Part shown: in pieces, positions 13,421 to 26,040 of the stretch | Layout: each line of letters starts with the position of its first letter | How positions within the stretch are numbered: the first letter of the stretch is position 1 | DNA from: Aphrophora alni | Taxonomy: Eukaryota; Arthropoda; Insecta; Hemiptera; Aphrophoridae | DNA length: 64,000 bases | Reading direction: 5' to 3' | Assembly (NCBI GenBank): GCA_963513935.1 | Contig: OY740771.1 | Location: 15,146,954 to 15,210,953 of the forward strand | Notes under the pieces: model-generated | Database searches by the model: none | Told to the model about the DNA's origin: nothing | The model's input: the letters and a program-made list of their open reading frames with translations, nothing else | Translations under genes and position numbers: made by a program

Positions 13421-13959
13421 CATTATGGTTTTGTTGAATCTCTAATTATTTTCGTACTTAAGATGCTGGATCTGAATTCGCAGACAGTTTTACATAAATA
13501 ATTTTTAATCAAATACTTCAAAAATTTTGATTTCATCGTACGAATTTAGACAGTTTTTTTTATGAAGATTTCTTCTTTTGTTAGTTGTGACCTTCTGGTC
13601 AGACAATTTTGATGACTCAGTCAGTCAGGTAGTTTCACGTGGGTTAACAGAGAAGCTTTTATTTATGTTAGGTCGGTAGGTGTATTTTATGTAAAACACT
13701 TGTTTTGAATTATAATATTATCAAACAATTTATAAAATACAAATCGGCGAGTTCAAAGTCTTCCGTTGAATTTAAGAATTCCTTATTAAGAAGTTAGTGT
13801 CAGACAGAATTGTTTATCACTTGATAAATACTGTAATCTAGGGTATTTAAAACGCACTTGACCGCCATCTTGAATCCGTTATATTGGATTAGTTTTTATT
13901 GATTATTTGTGGTTCATGGAGGGAAAAACATTGTTGGTAGTACTTTTTGTCTTTGAATT
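13421..13959. other. Intergenic, nothing recognised
   Basis: AT-rich sequence without a supported gene or clear repeat boundary. Confidence 0.35.
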
Positions 13960-14400
13960 ACTCTTAGCTTGGCCAAAGTTTTTTGAGGGAACGGATATTG
14001 GTTAGGAATCACGTCTAACTCGTTGAAGTTTTGAATTATGAACCAATATTGAAATTGTTTGGTCGATTTAAATTAATTTCTTTATGTTTTATTATTTTTA
14101 TTTTGTGACGCTTAGTTCAAATTCAGCTTTGATTTATTTTTAGTTTGCCCCAAATATTTACACAATTGTTGATAAGAGGACAAGAGTGGCTTCTAGCTCG
14201 TTATACTTCGGAATTATAAAACAATGATGATTTTTTTGTCGATTTTAATTGAATCGTTTTGGTAGCGCCTTTTTATAATTAGCCTTTGATTTATTTTTAG
14301 CTTGGCATAAATATTGCAAGGTTTTTTAAAGAAAAAGATGTGGCACAGTTGGTTTAGGAGCGCGTCTACCTTTATATAATTTAGAATTGAGGAAACTATT
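13960..14400. repeat. Three diverged tandem copies, ~160-175 bp
   Basis: The phrase TTTTTAGCTTGG or a close variant recurs near 13966, 14140 and 14298. Each time it is followed by a similar run: an AAATATT...TTTT segment, a GTG/GGC...TCTA...TCG...TT block, then TTTGAATTATGAA-like text and GTCGATTT. The copies are strongly diverged, so this is an old local tandem duplication. No coding content seen. Confidence 0.45.
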
Positions 14401-15410
14401 TTTATTTAATTTTACAATATTTAAGTTCCTGTAACCACTAAATTTTAAAATCAGATATTCACGTCAATAATTGAAAATCCCATCTGTTACAAGTTATTAT
14501 AAAAAGTGAACCCCTTGCACATTGCACATTGCGCAACTCTTGTTGTAACACGATAATTTCCTTATACAATATTACCTTACAATGCACTTGAACTTGTTTT
14601 CTTTAAATAAAAGAACCTGTTCACTAGGGAAACCAGAAATACCCGTAGGGTTGCAGGTTGTCTGCAAGAACCTGCTCTCGAGTTCACCCCTAGCGTTTAG
14701 CTTTCTGCTAATGGGCTTGAGAAAAATGTTGATTTAAAAAAATGTTATTTAGAATAAATTGTAAAGGATCGAGAAAGGCAAGTCATGTGGTCATCCAACG
14801 TCTGTGTGCGATGACCTGTGACGCGGGGAGTTGGGAGGGCGATGGTCAAGGAACTGGGTTTTGCACTCAGGGGTCTCTGTACTGTAGTAAAATGTGTTGG
14901 TGTTTTAGATTACATCTGTGTATTGGTTTAATAGATTCAGAATTGAGAGTTATAGCTTTCACTTCAATAGATATCGAAACTTTACGAAAGATAAAAATAT
15001 GGCGGAAACTTTCTCTCGCATACATATCCAATAACAATGTTAAGAAATAACAGAACTATGTTCCAGAAATTCGAAAATCTAAAATTAAAAGGATAAATAA
15101 TTAATACAATATTGAACAACCACAACGTTTACTATTTCCTAACAAGTTTTTTCCATATATTTTTTTGAAAATACTTATGATCCAATCCACCACTGATTTT
15201 AAATTTATTTTAAAAAGATGGGTTGTTCATGTCGTTGAAACAATGGGACGTTTAAACTAATTAACGACGTTTCCAGACAATAAATTCACCCCCGTTTTCA
15301 AGTGATAAACTTAGAATATGAAACAGGTAAAAATGTGATCTCCGTCATTATGGTAACTTACCCATCCCGGTAATATAATCTAATACTAACAAATCCTCCA
15401 AATTTAAAAC
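14401..15410. other. Intergenic, unrecognised 102-codon frame
   Basis: The plus-strand frame 14742-15050 crosses a more GC-balanced patch (14780-14880) but shows no known domain. The phrase ACATTGCGCAACT at 14524-14536 recurs near 37468-37480, suggesting a shared dispersed repeat. No gene is supported. Confidence 0.35.
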
Positions 15411-15720
15411 GGTAAAGTTTGTTTTCTGAGCCTTCTAGGAAATGTTAAATTGTATTGCTACATTAAGGGGTTTTACAAAAAAGTGTAAGTTTGTTTAAAA
15501 CCGTTGTTAAACAGGATTGAAGTAGTAGTAGATTATTTAAAAATTATCCACTCACTTCGCTCGTGTCTGTGTGTCTGCTCTTGCCGGCTATTAAGCTTTA
15601 CATTTTGAGGACCCTACAGTCGCTACGCTCATGCTTGTGACTCGGCCCTACCGGATTTCGAAACTTTAGGAATATTTTCTTGGACAAAGTTTCGAAACTA
15701 CATTTTTAACAATGACTTCG
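15410..15720 (+). repeat. Dispersed repeat, copy 1 (paired with 27430-27640)
   Basis: The text around 15430-15530 (GGAAATGTTAAATTG..., then AAGGGGT..., then TTTAAAAC.GTTGTTA.ACAGG) reappears in the same order at about 27455-27535. Both copies are followed by a CACTCGCTTCGCTCG-type segment (15551 and 27570). The two are direct copies of one non-coding family. In this copy the unit runs into a TTAGG tract. Confidence 0.6.
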
Positions 15721-15745
15721 CTATTTATTATCGTAGAGAGGTGGG

Positions 15746-15829
15746 GTTGGTTAGGTTAAGTTAAGTTAGACTAGGTTAGGTTAGGTTAGACTACGTTAGG
15801 TTAGGTTAGACTAGTTTAGGTTAGGTTGG
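15746..15829 (+). repeat. Interstitial TTAGG telomere-like tract
   Basis: Short runs of (TTAGG)2-3 alternate with variants such as TTAAG, TTAGAC and TAGTTTAGG across about 84 bp. TTAGG is the canonical telomeric repeat of many arthropods. Here the tract is imperfect and internal, flanked by ordinary repeat DNA. Confidence 0.85.
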
Positions 15830-17690
15830 GGAGTGCAGAATTGAAATCTGTAAAGTTTTTTTTTTAAATTTAGTGTGCTATAAGTTGTAATACACGATAT
15901 GTGAACAACAAAATGTTTAAAATTACCATCATTTTGATTTTAAATTAAAATTTTCCCAATTTCAATTGCGTTTTATATGAGTAGGCTACATTAAAATATG
16001 CCCGCTGTCGTTTTTACATACAGATGAAGACGGGGACGGAAGGACGGAAATAAATGGTTCACTTTCTGAAACCATAAAACGTGATGTTCAGTCAAAAAGA
16101 TTAAGAAAATTGACGATTACCAAAGATACCCAATACTTCGTATACTATGTTTCCGAAAATGAAAGTCGTAAATTAACGAAAAAGTCGTTGATAAAATAGT
16201 GAACTATTTGAATTATTTTATAATTTAATAAAAACTGAAACACAGACGTCCAATCCTGATTTTATAATTAATCATGATGGCTTGTTCATAGGGTTTAATT
16301 AGACGGTGGTCATCATTTATTTTAATGTGTACTATGTACTAATTCATGACGTTTCCAGGGAATAAATCAACATCCATTATCAAGTGCTAAACCTATAACA
16401 TGATGTATAGTGTATGTGGTATGTGCAGTGCTCTACAAGCTAAAATCTTTGACCTAATAATTTTGACGTATATTTTGCTATATCTCCCGATTGGTTTTTT
16501 TTTTATGACTCAAAATTAGAAGGTTGAAAAACACTACAATTTCATCAAAATCGTCTTTAACGATTTTGAATATTTTTTTTTCTCAGCGTTTAAATTAGAC
16601 GTTATCCATTCTAATTATTCAAATCCTGTAATAATAAAAAAAACACAATAAAAACATAATTATTAAAAGATATTTCTTAGCTACAAACTAAAAGAGTTAG
16701 TTCAACTTTATTACAAATTCTGGACGTAAATTTCCTTCGCTTACAGATGATATTCGTTTATGCAATTGAATATAAATTAATAAACTTCACTGTTGTTGAA
16801 ATGAAATGTTGTTTATGCAGAAGTTGTATAGTTTAAAGCGATGATTAAAATGTCACCGCCCGTTTATCTTACAAACAGCGCAGACGCAGAACACGTATGA
16901 ATCAGTGTAGATTGTCGCTAGGTCTTGTGCGATGGCATAAACTATTATTATCGGTCCAACTATTTACACGAGATAAACGACTCAGCTCGGTAGACAAATC
17001 AACGTGGTACATGCCGAGCAAACTGCGCATGCTCTTAAATCATACAACTGGACTACTCGGACAATGAATTTGTATTCTTAGTATGGAGATTAATTTGAAT
17101 TGCGGAATGAGTGTGTATAAAGAGTAATAATGGATTTGACAGGTCGGTTGCCGCTAATCGTATACCGTTATTCATTCTATGGACAATTCGCTTCCGACTA
17201 TCACGGTTTAATTACGTTTAGTGATATATTTTTAACTTGTTTTATGGATTTTGTGTCGCGAAATAACAGTTAATATTGAGAGAAAAACTTGCTGTTCGAA
17301 ACGAAATCGGTTTGTCGTGTTATTTATTGTGTGACATAAAATATTGTAAACCTACACATTTTCTTGTATAAATGAGAAAAACCGGAGGCGTGCCTTTAGG
17401 GGTAGCGTTGCCGCTTTCCTATTTTTACCATCATATTACGTTCGGACAATTTTTGAACTTTAATTTTTTTTAACATTGCTGTTAATTCGATCTCACAAGA
17501 CGTATTTTGGTTTCTTATAACTGTCTAATTTGTCTAAGACATTTTTTAAAACTATTAATTGCTTTAAAAATAAGGTTGATCAAATTTTGTGAAAAGATGA
17601 AAATCGCATTCAATATTGGGTATTCCTCTTTAAGCGCCTTCTCTCCCATTTTAAATAAATTATAAGAATTGGGATAAAGAAACAATAAAG
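15830..17690. other. Intergenic, with a GC-balanced block at 16845-17240
   Basis: Most of this is AT-rich and featureless. The segment 16845-17240 is noticeably less AT-rich, with many CpG dinucleotides and no reading frame of note. Such an island in non-coding insect DNA may be a conserved enhancer or an old repeat; I cannot tell which. Confidence 0.35.
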
Positions 17691-18359
17691 GAAAGGATTA
17701 ACTCCAAAATCACAACAAAAAAACACTATCAAAACAAAAACTGTATAATTAATATAACTATCCCTACATAATTGTATATTCACCACAGTGCTCTAGTGAT
17801 TCTATGATAAAGAAAGCACTTATATTTTTCAACTTTTTTTCCCTTTTTTTTCTTCCTCCTTTTACAGTTATAAAATTTTTACATATATATAAAAAAAAAT
17901 TAAATTTTTTTCAGTATATTAACACATATTAAAATAAACGTAATATCTCAAGGAAAGAGAAAGAGAAACAAAAAAAAATAAATACTACAAACAAATTATA
18001 AATAAAAGTATAAATTAGGTACAAGGCAAAAATACAAAATTTTGTTGATCAGTACAGCAGTACACGAAACTATACATGAGGCAGCTTAGAGTCTCATGTT
18101 TTATTATTTTGTTACTCTTACATTTCGAATTATCTAAAAGAAAAACACAAAACTTCTAAAAAATATTGTATAAATACGTAACGCACAACAGAAAATACAT
18201 AATATAGGGATTCAACAAATAAAATACAATATGGGTACAGTAAACCTCAAAATTTATATTTCAATGAATTCGATATATGTTTTTGACACATTACAAAACT
18301 TTCTCTATGGTACCAATATGGAAAAAATACAGCTGGTGTCAGTTTTCAATACCCTTATT

Positions 18360-18620
18360 GATCTTCTTCTATTTTAATCCACCAATTGCCTCAATTTCAC
18401 TTCCTCTATCATCCATTTACTCTTCTTTGTGACAAAACATAATTAAATTGCTTCGCCATTGCCAGGTATATCAATTAACCATTTCAAACGTCTACTTTAA
18501 ATCCAGTCAATAGTAGTTTCTGCTGTCTCCATTCTATCCTTTATACACAAGTTTGTAATAATTTTTCGCCTGAAACCCCTACACTTCTCCTAAGATATAC
18601 TATTTTGACAGATGTAATTT
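18360..18620 (-). pseudogene. Possible LINE (RTE-like) C-terminal remnant
   Basis: Minus-strand translation from about 18590 downward gives a segment with KDRMETAETTIDWI, then SRRLKWLIDIPGNGEA, broken by stops. The layout loosely matches the 'RRLRWFGHV.RM' tail of RTE/CR1-like LINE polymerases. A long A/T-rich, poly-A-bearing stretch lies on its 3' side (17690-18350). The match is by eye, short and diverged, so this is a weak call. Confidence 0.35.
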
Positions 18621-18827
18621 TCTCTGTTAATTTCACGTTTAATTTCTGTTGATAGTATCCAAACCTGACAAACGTAACATCAAGGATTTAACTTACTTTT
18701 GATCTAGTTGTTCTCTTCTTTGGGTCCAAATTTCGCCATCTCTTTATAGAGAGTAAACACCTAATTATTTCGTTTACCCATTTACGTTTTTACCCTCACT
18801 GGATTGTTAATAATTAGTTTACTAATT

Positions 18828-18972
18828 TCAGTTACCTTACGGTGAATCTATCGAACAATCCTTGTTTCGATGTCCTTTTTGTATTTTCTCACTTAAATAC
18901 AAAAATAAAATACAAAAAGGACATCAAAACAAGGATTGTTCGACAGCTTCACCATAACTTCACCGTAACTGA
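18828..18972. mobile_element. 145 bp snapback element, near-perfect hairpin
   Basis: The left arm, 18841-18887, and right arm, 18907-18953, are reverse complements over 47 bp with about three mismatches, around a 19 bp loop. Outside them TCAGTTAC (18828-18835) pairs with GTAACTGA (18965-18972), so the palindrome spans about 145 bp with two small internal bulges. No coding capacity is real here; the frame beginning at 18842 is a shadow. It fits a young foldback MITE or a hairpin-RNA locus. Confidence 0.85.
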
Positions 18973-20032
18973 TATTAATAAACTATTCGGTTACCATTTT
19001 AAACATGATTTTGTTCACTTGAAATGAACAACACTCATGGCTAATTTTTTTTTTCAATAAGTACCTCGTTCGTAACAAGACGACGTTTCAAAGACTGACT
19101 TAACTCAGTCAATTAACATATCCTTCTTGGCATTAAAAACAGGTGTACTCAAAATGGTTATGTGTTTGTATTGCTGATGATGACTTCGCATAGAAACAAC
19201 AACGCATTGTGTTACTTTGTAATCACACATAATTTTGTAACCATTGTCATATTTTATTCACAATAAAGTGCAATATTTTAGTGTTAATTTCGTAGAATAA
19301 AATAGAAAAAAAATCTTACAAACAACACTTTACCTAACATCACTAGTCTTTGTAAAATCCATAACAAAATACCCAACAATAACTTTATTTCTGCGAATAA
19401 AATTGTACCAAACAGTTTTTCATCTCCTACATAACTACAGTTGTTTGCGAGTACATCATACGATACAAGAAATAATACCATTACCATTAGCATAAACTAT
19501 AATCAATCACTTGAAGTTGTTATAGACATGTGGTAACCACACCTAAGCAAGACAGCCGGACAGGGCGCCAGCGCCTATGTGGGTGAGGTGGGGGGGGAAG
19601 TTAAGCGAGCGTCCCGACGGTGCACCTAGCTACTAGTTACCCTTGACCGTACCTTGTATATAGTGGTAATTGTATGCATTGTACTGGAAGTGTTTCCTTG
19701 TCTACTTAGTTATTACACTGTGAATATTTCTAAGAACTTCTATGATGTATTTATTTGTATTTTATTTATTTATTGTTTTTCTTTACAGTATTAAGTGGTC
19801 GTAAGACAAGTAATATTATATTCAATGGTATAAAATTGTAATAGCAGTATAATATAAATTAATATAAATCCTCTTGTTATAATAATAAATAATAAAGAAC
19901 TACAAGATAGTAATAAATTGTATGTTTACATTGCAGGCCTAACCTTACCACATTCTACAGCTTACTTGGCATTGTAATGATACGTTGATGTTTGATACAT
20001 GTGTAGCTGAGTGAAATTATAAATTAAATATA
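18973..20032. other. Intergenic, GC-rich patch with poly-G
   Basis: No gene recognised. A GC-rich patch at 19545-19640 includes a G8 run near 19591. It matches no tRNA or rRNA fold that I can see. Confidence 0.35.
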
Positions 20033-21551
20033 CAGGGTGTGTCCAAACTCTCCTCACAAATATGGGGCATTGTTCCTTGGGTAAAAAGAAGTCAAAAACT
20101 TAATGCAACCTGGGGTCTATCTAGTTTTGTTCTCCGTCTGTCCATCGTGTGTTTTTCATTAAAAAAAAAAAGTTGTTTTTTTAAACTAATCTACAAAATT
20201 AAACCAAATTTGAGTGAATTGTTGCTATTGTTAGTTTCTGTTAGTATGTTAAGTTCCATATTGTAACTCAACTCGTTTCAAAATGGCGGCCATTCAAAAG
20301 TTTCAAATCGAAATAACACTAAAACTATAGTCTATATTTTATTTTTTTTAAAATATGTAATAACTTTATATTAATTTTATGATAAATTTATAATTACTCT
20401 TGTTTTTCTAAATGGGCAAAAAATAAACGAGATTTTGAAATTTTTTGTTCAGCTGTGGTTGACCATGTTCTAGTTCTCTTCAGAATAGATTATGTAACAA
20501 CAATGGTATGAATAAATGAAGTTGTTTTTAGGTATAAATTTTAATTGGAGTTTTATTCACATTTGTCTATTAACAGTAATTTTTTATTAAGTGATATATT
20601 TGTAGTTGTAGAAAAATGCATTTTATGAAAGTAAATAACTATAAGAATTTATGTAGTTACTTATTGACAGAAGGAATTCAACAAATTAGCTGTGATTATT
20701 ACAAATAATAGATCAGTGGAGTAATCAGCTATTTTTTCAGTAAAGCAATGAACAGTTTGAAATAAACACATTACAGGAAGAAAACATACCCATTACAGAC
20801 AAGATATTCCAAATCTTCTTTGTTTTCACCCAATTGTAAAAACTAAAGCAACTATTGATTTGTCATACAATTATCAGTGTTGATAGATTAATAGTATAAT
20901 GGTCAGCTGATCTATTATTTATAATAATAACAGCTGATTTGTTGAATTCCTACTATCAATTAGCATAAATTATTCTCATACTTATTTACTTCATAAAAGA
21001 CATTCTTGTACAACAAGTTTTAGTTAATAAACGGTTAGGCAAATGTGAGTAAAACTCGTATTAAAATTTATACCTACAAAACAACTACATTTAAACATTT
21101 CATTGTTGTTGCATTCTGAAGAGGATAAGAACATGGCTTTGCACAGCTGGACAAGATAGTTCATATCTTCTTCATTTTCACCCAATTTTAACAGCAACTA
21201 TAGATTTGTCATATTATTTACTAAAAAAAGTTGTTGTCTTTTTTTATAAAATAGCTAGTTTTACAGTTATTTTATTTTTAAAACTTTAAAAGGCCGCCAT
21301 TTTGAAAAGATATAGGTTACAATAATGAAACTTAACATACTAATTGAAAGTGACAAAAGCCACAACACATCCAAATTTGGTTTAATTCTATACAGACGTT
21401 TTTTAAAAACAATTTTTTTAGTAAAAAACATATATTGACGGACAGACGGACAACGAAACTAGATATACCTGTGGTTTTGTTAAGTTTTTGGCTTCTTTTT
21501 ACCCAAGGAACATTGCCCCGAAGTTTGTAAGGAGAGATCGGAAACACATTT
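20033..21551. mobile_element. 1.5 kb long-TIR DNA element, non-autonomous
   Basis: The left end follows a TA and begins CAGGGTGTGTCCAAACTCTC. The first ~260 bp (GGGCATTGTTCCTTGGGTAA, AAAAGAAGTC, a CTAGTTTTGTTCTCCGTCTG segment, and AAAATGGCGGCC at about 20280) reappear reverse-complemented at 21290-21540 (GGCCGCCATTTTGAAAA ... TTACCCAAGGAACATTGCCC). The right tip has decayed: it reads GGAAACACATTTATA where ACCCTGTA is expected. No transposase is encoded inside. The arms also match the half-element at 25205-25481. Confidence 0.8.
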
Positions 21552-22329
21552 ATATATTTTTGAATACGGTAAATCTACCCTAATGTACTGTACCTTCATG
21601 TTAATGGACTGTTAAGAGTGAGAGGGAGGCGCTACTTAACACTTAGCTCTAGGTTTATTTTTATCCTCTATCAGTTTAGCCGGCTCCCTCTGATGATGAT
21701 GAAAAAAGGTATACATTCAAATATACAAAAGGGTAGTATAATAAACATATGGATTAGAATACAATCTTTATTTTTATGTTTGCGTATTATTTGTTATAAT
21801 CCATCCAAATTCAGCTATTTCGGAAGCTTTAGGAAAATAATTGTCTTAGGTGGACAGACCTACAACTCTACCTAATTTTGCCTCATTTTTCATTTCGAAT
21901 TTCAATATTTCTTTTTAATTATTTATATATGTTTCAGTAAAAATAGAATATTTAATTTCTTATTCCCTCAATATTACAATCCTATTTTTTTCAAATTTGT
22001 TTATTTCAGTGACTGTAATAACAAAAAAAAAACAAAATACTATTTAAAAATCATAAAATTAATAGAAACTAATGTGGTAATAAATTATAGAGGTATGATA
22101 TTTACAATATTAACTTTGCTTTACATTCACAGCCCTATTTTGGCTTCACAGTCACAATTGCTTAATATAGTCACAACTTCGTGATTTGATAATCTGCACC
22201 GTGTGTATCAGCTTTGTTATAATTTCAAAGTTTACCAGAGTAATGTGAAATTGTTTAGCTTATGTGTAATAGATAAGTGATTTCATCCCGCTTGTTTTAA
22301 ATGTTTTTCATTTAAAATGAAATGCATGA
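21552..22329. other. Intergenic, nothing recognised
   Basis: AT-rich. The plus-strand frame 21618-21875 has no known motif. Confidence 0.35.
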
Positions 22330-22560
22330 AAATCGGTACAGTAGAACTCGAGAAATAGGTGTTAATAGGCTTGCAGAAACTATTTCAAAAACCCCGCAAA
22401 TGTGACCTTTGTGATCTTGAGTTAGGTCACAAGGTAACGATCTATACACACTCCATCTCAGATCCTAAACTTTCCAATTATACCATCTCCTTCACTTTAA
22501 GTTGATCCTACGCGAAGGAATTCTTTAAAACACTAATATAAGTTAGGCCCATGTGTGTAG
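22330..22560 (+). repeat. Dispersed repeat, copy A (paired with 23070-23320)
   Basis: The sequence GAAAATCG..., then GTAGAACT.GA.AAATAG, then AGGTCAC..., CTTTCCAAT...CCAT and GAAGGA.TTCTT occurs here and again at 23070-23320 in the same order. The second copy has a TTAGG/TTGGG tract in its middle where this copy has only a short TTAGGTCAC. Confidence 0.6.
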
Positions 22561-22837
22561 AACAATATGAAACAATTGTAAAGTGTTTTAAACGTGATTT
22601 TATAATCAGATTTAGCTTTCATGGTAACCAAAACAGTAATGCATATTTAAATCTTATAAATAGGTCATTGCTTTTATAATTCAGCACAAAAATAGGAATA
22701 GACCAACGTGAAACATTTTTTAACGTGTTATATAATGATTGACTTTGTAATTAAACCAAATTTAATTATGTGACAATAGCAACCAATTTATTTAAACAAA
22801 TAACAACGAATAAATAGCTGATTAATTCCTATATATG

Positions 22838-22905
22838 TAATATAATATAATATAATATAATATAATATAATATAATATAATATAATGTAATGTAATGTAA
22901 TGTAA
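22838..22905 (+). repeat. (TATAA)n then (TGTAA)n microsatellite
   Basis: About ten TATAA units run from 22838 and switch near 22886 to about four TGTAA units, a point-mutated derivative of the same repeat that then expanded. Confidence 0.9.
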
Positions 22906-23069
22906 TATATGAAATATGTATTACCAGTGACTGTGGTGTGATTTGTGACTGACGCCAATAGGGCTGTTAATGAGTGTTAAAAAGAGTTTATTAAGTATAA
23001 AAACGAAATTAAATTAGCGTTTCGTATTTTTTTTCCAAATAATAACAAAATGTTAGTTTAAAACATAAC

Positions 23070-23320
23070 CCGTGAAAATCGCCCTGGTAGAACTGAAGAA
23101 ATAGTCATTGTCACCAAAAACCACTTCAAAAACTCGAAAAAGTACCCGTGTGAACATGTGTTAGGCTAGGCTAGGTTGGGTAGGTTGGGTAGGTTAAGTT
23201 AGGTCACGTTCTGTATACTATTGATCCTTAAAATCTAACCTTTCCAATGAGGCCATCCCTATCTCTGTTGGTTGAATAGGTGTGAAGGAGTTCTTAAGCT
23301 AACATATTTAGGCTCTACTG
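23070..23320 (+). repeat. Dispersed repeat, copy B with TTAGG tract
   Basis: Second, diverged copy of the 22330-22560 unit, about 740 bp downstream in the same orientation. Its centre (23160-23205) is a run of TTAGGCTAGG, TTGGGTAGG and TTAGG-type pentamers. Confidence 0.6.
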
Positions 23321-24886
23321 AGTGTTCCTTGGACATATGATATATCTTCTGTTAACACCCTTACTCTAGACACTTAAGACATTATTTGAGGATGGGATAT
23401 CAATATCCTCATAATCCAGCATATTCAAGATAAAAAGTCTCAGGGATTAATTGGTGCTTTTCACCTTTGATCAGAGAGTCATCGCATTTTAATTTATAAA
23501 TCCACCACTGTGAGTAGAAATATAATTCTTTCAAAGTTTATTCTTTAATTTTTGTATTCAGCTAATGAACAGGTTATTTATCTCTTGTGGTTACAATTTT
23601 AGTTCAACCAAATTTGTTTTTCAGATGTTTTTAACCGGTTAGTTCGAAACATCACTGAATATGAATTTGGATTTTAGCTAATTTTCAATTTTGACTACAG
23701 AAATTTTACTATTTTTGGTATAAACATTGTTTAAAAAAAATCAAATAAAATTACTTCTTGTTACGTGAGTAAAGCGTCCTGCAATGCCAGCATGTGACCA
23801 GCAGCTGTATGGAAGTGAGGATTGCTTTAAAGGATCGATTTGTCTTAATTACTCATGGCAGTTATTTATTTTATTCACGGTGTTGCACATTTTTTGTATT
23901 ATAAATTTTCTCATTTAAACAAAAATTTGGTCAAAATCGCTTTCACCAAACGATAACTACTTAATACGGTGGTGTCCAATACGATCTATTTTATCTGGAA
24001 ACTAAATTTCATTAAAATAGTAGGAACGATTTTAAGAAAAACTAAATTTGATCTTGACAGCATTTCTCATAAATATTTTCCTGATTTACGAACGATTCTC
24101 TGAGAAAGATTGTGCAATCATCGTTAATATAAATACCACCCATGTACTATCTACTTCATACTATCTAAGATCTGCTAATCATTCATGTTTTCCTCAATGA
24201 ATCATATTATACATACCACATCAAATATTAGCTACCTAATCCGGTAAACGAAATGATACAGTAAACAAGCAAAACATATCATTTATTAGTAAGCTCTAAA
24301 CTATAATCTCTTAATCAGTGCTTTGAACAAAATAATTCGATGAGACGAACTATAATTGGACTAGAGCACGGAGTGAAAACACTGGAATTAGTTCTGGAGG
24401 CAGTCGACAGAGGGCCCAACTTTGATGTCTTTATAATTTCAGGCTAATCGTTAATCGACATCGTTATGTTAAGAGAGGTTTTGCAAACTGCCGGAACATG
24501 TGGAATAGTTTGTGTTGAGAATAGAAAGTTTTCGTGAAAATGGGCGAAATATTTTTTAGGTTACGTAAGCCTATTTGTGTGAAATATGTTATTCTTTTGA
24601 AGTGTAGAAACTTCAATCAACAAGGAAAAAGAAAATAAACAATTTACGTCTAAGCCTCTATTTTTGCTTGTTAGAGTACATAACATGATGCCATAATTTT
24701 CCAATATGGCTGCCATCTTTAATTTCTTATGTAGTACTTATATTGTACTGCATAGTAAAATGTACTTTTAAGGTGTTTTTCAGATTCAGTACAAAATTTT
24801 AGGACTTATTTTATTTTTGGTTATTTTTCATAAACTACTCGGTTAGGAGTAATAAGGCGCTTAAAGTTTCGAACAATTGATCCATT
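23321..24886. other. Intergenic, nothing recognised
   Basis: AT-rich DNA with wording of the widespread non-coding repeat type around 23930-24070. No supported gene. Confidence 0.35.
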
Positions 24887-25188
24887 TTCAGGAGGAAATT
24901 TCCCATATTTCCCATTGTTAAATTAAGATAGAAATGTAAATTGCCACTGTCTAGGATGTTTAAATACTAATGTAGGCCTAAAAATAAAACAAATAATTTG
25001 CGCAACAAATACTAGTGCAAACTAAGTAAGGTTAGGTTAGGTGAAGAATAAGCTAAGTAAGGAATTAAACGGCCTATAAAATTTTATGTTTTTATATGTG
25101 GTCTTGCATTATTATTTACACATCCTAGACTGTAATTACATTTTTATCTTGATTTAATTATGGGAAGTATGGGACATTTCCTCCTGAA
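24887..25188. mobile_element. Foldback element with TTAGG in its loop
   Basis: The left arm starts TTCAGGAGGAAAT at 24887; the right arm ends ATTTCCTCCTGAA at 25188. The arms pair over about 85 bp, including CTAGGATGT opposite ACATCCTAG, with several mismatches. The loop holds a GTTAGGTTAGGT segment at about 25027-25041. Confidence 0.75.
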
Positions 25189-25204
25189 TATACTTCAAAC
25201 GTAT

Positions 25205-25481
25205 TTCAATTAAAAAAAAAAAAATAATTGCCGCTATTTTGAAACGAGTTTTGTTGCAATAATGAAACTTAACATACTAACTGAACCTAAAAATGCATCC
25301 AAATTCGGTTAAATTTTGTAGACCTGTTTTTTTTTTAAGTTTTTTAATTTTTTGTAAAAAATATACTCGGACGGACAGGCAGAGAAGGAAACGATAGACA
25401 CTTAGTTGCATTAACTTTCGACTTCTCTTTACCTAAGAAACAATACCTCGAAGCTTGGAAAGCGAATTCGGAATCACCCTG
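25205..25481 (-). mobile_element. Single TIR (half-element) of the 20033 family
   Basis: From 25205 the text TTGCCGCTATTTTGAAACGAG runs through AATGAAACTTAACATACTAA, GGACGGACAG and TTTACCTAAGAAACAAT to CACCCTG followed by TA (25482-25483). It matches the right arm of the 20033-21551 element and keeps the intact CACCCTG tip which that copy has lost. No matching left arm was found nearby, so it is a solo or truncated copy. Confidence 0.7.
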
Positions 25482-25828
25482 TATTTGTTGATAGACGGCT
25501 TACTACAAAGCTCTTTTCCTCTATTTTATTGTCAAAAATGTGAACTAATATTTTTGTTCATGATTATTACTTTTGATTTGGTTTTTGTTAGCGGGAAAGT
25601 TTGTGCACAGCTTATTTTATAACGACCCTTATCATTTCGCAACTTATTTCCCTCTCCGTCTAAAACACCCTTTATACAAACTCAACACTTGTGTACACTT
25701 TCTTGAGTAATAACTATGTTTTTGACGTTTTTCCAATCCTTACGTTGTTACATCCTGAATCTGTTGTATGAATGCCTGCGTGGGGCCTAATTAAAGCAAT
25801 GGTAGAGTAAGGAACACACGTGGTATGT

Positions 25829-25849
25829 CGCAGACAGACAGACAGACAA
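25829..25849 (+). repeat. Short (CAGA)n run
   Basis: About five CAGA units. Confidence 0.8.
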
Positions 25850-26040
25850 GGACTTGATGTGAGATAAGGTACTTCCTCTTCCCATATGACATCTTCACTT
25901 AATTAGGCACGTGTTTACACAATACGGTGCATCATACAGTCCAATTATGGTATCAGAGCATCAAAATATATTTTATATCGTCCAATACTCAAATATTATT
26001 CACATAAGGATGTGTAATACTAACTGTTAACTATACATAT

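Noticed and set aside
14742..15050. 102-codon plus-strand frame with several Cys
   Set aside because: The Cys residues show no zinc-binding or secreted-peptide spacing, there is no signal peptide, and no family is recognised.
15746..15829. TTAGG tract as a true telomere or chromosome end
   Set aside because: Short, imperfect and flanked on both sides by ordinary DNA; several similar tracts exist in the window.
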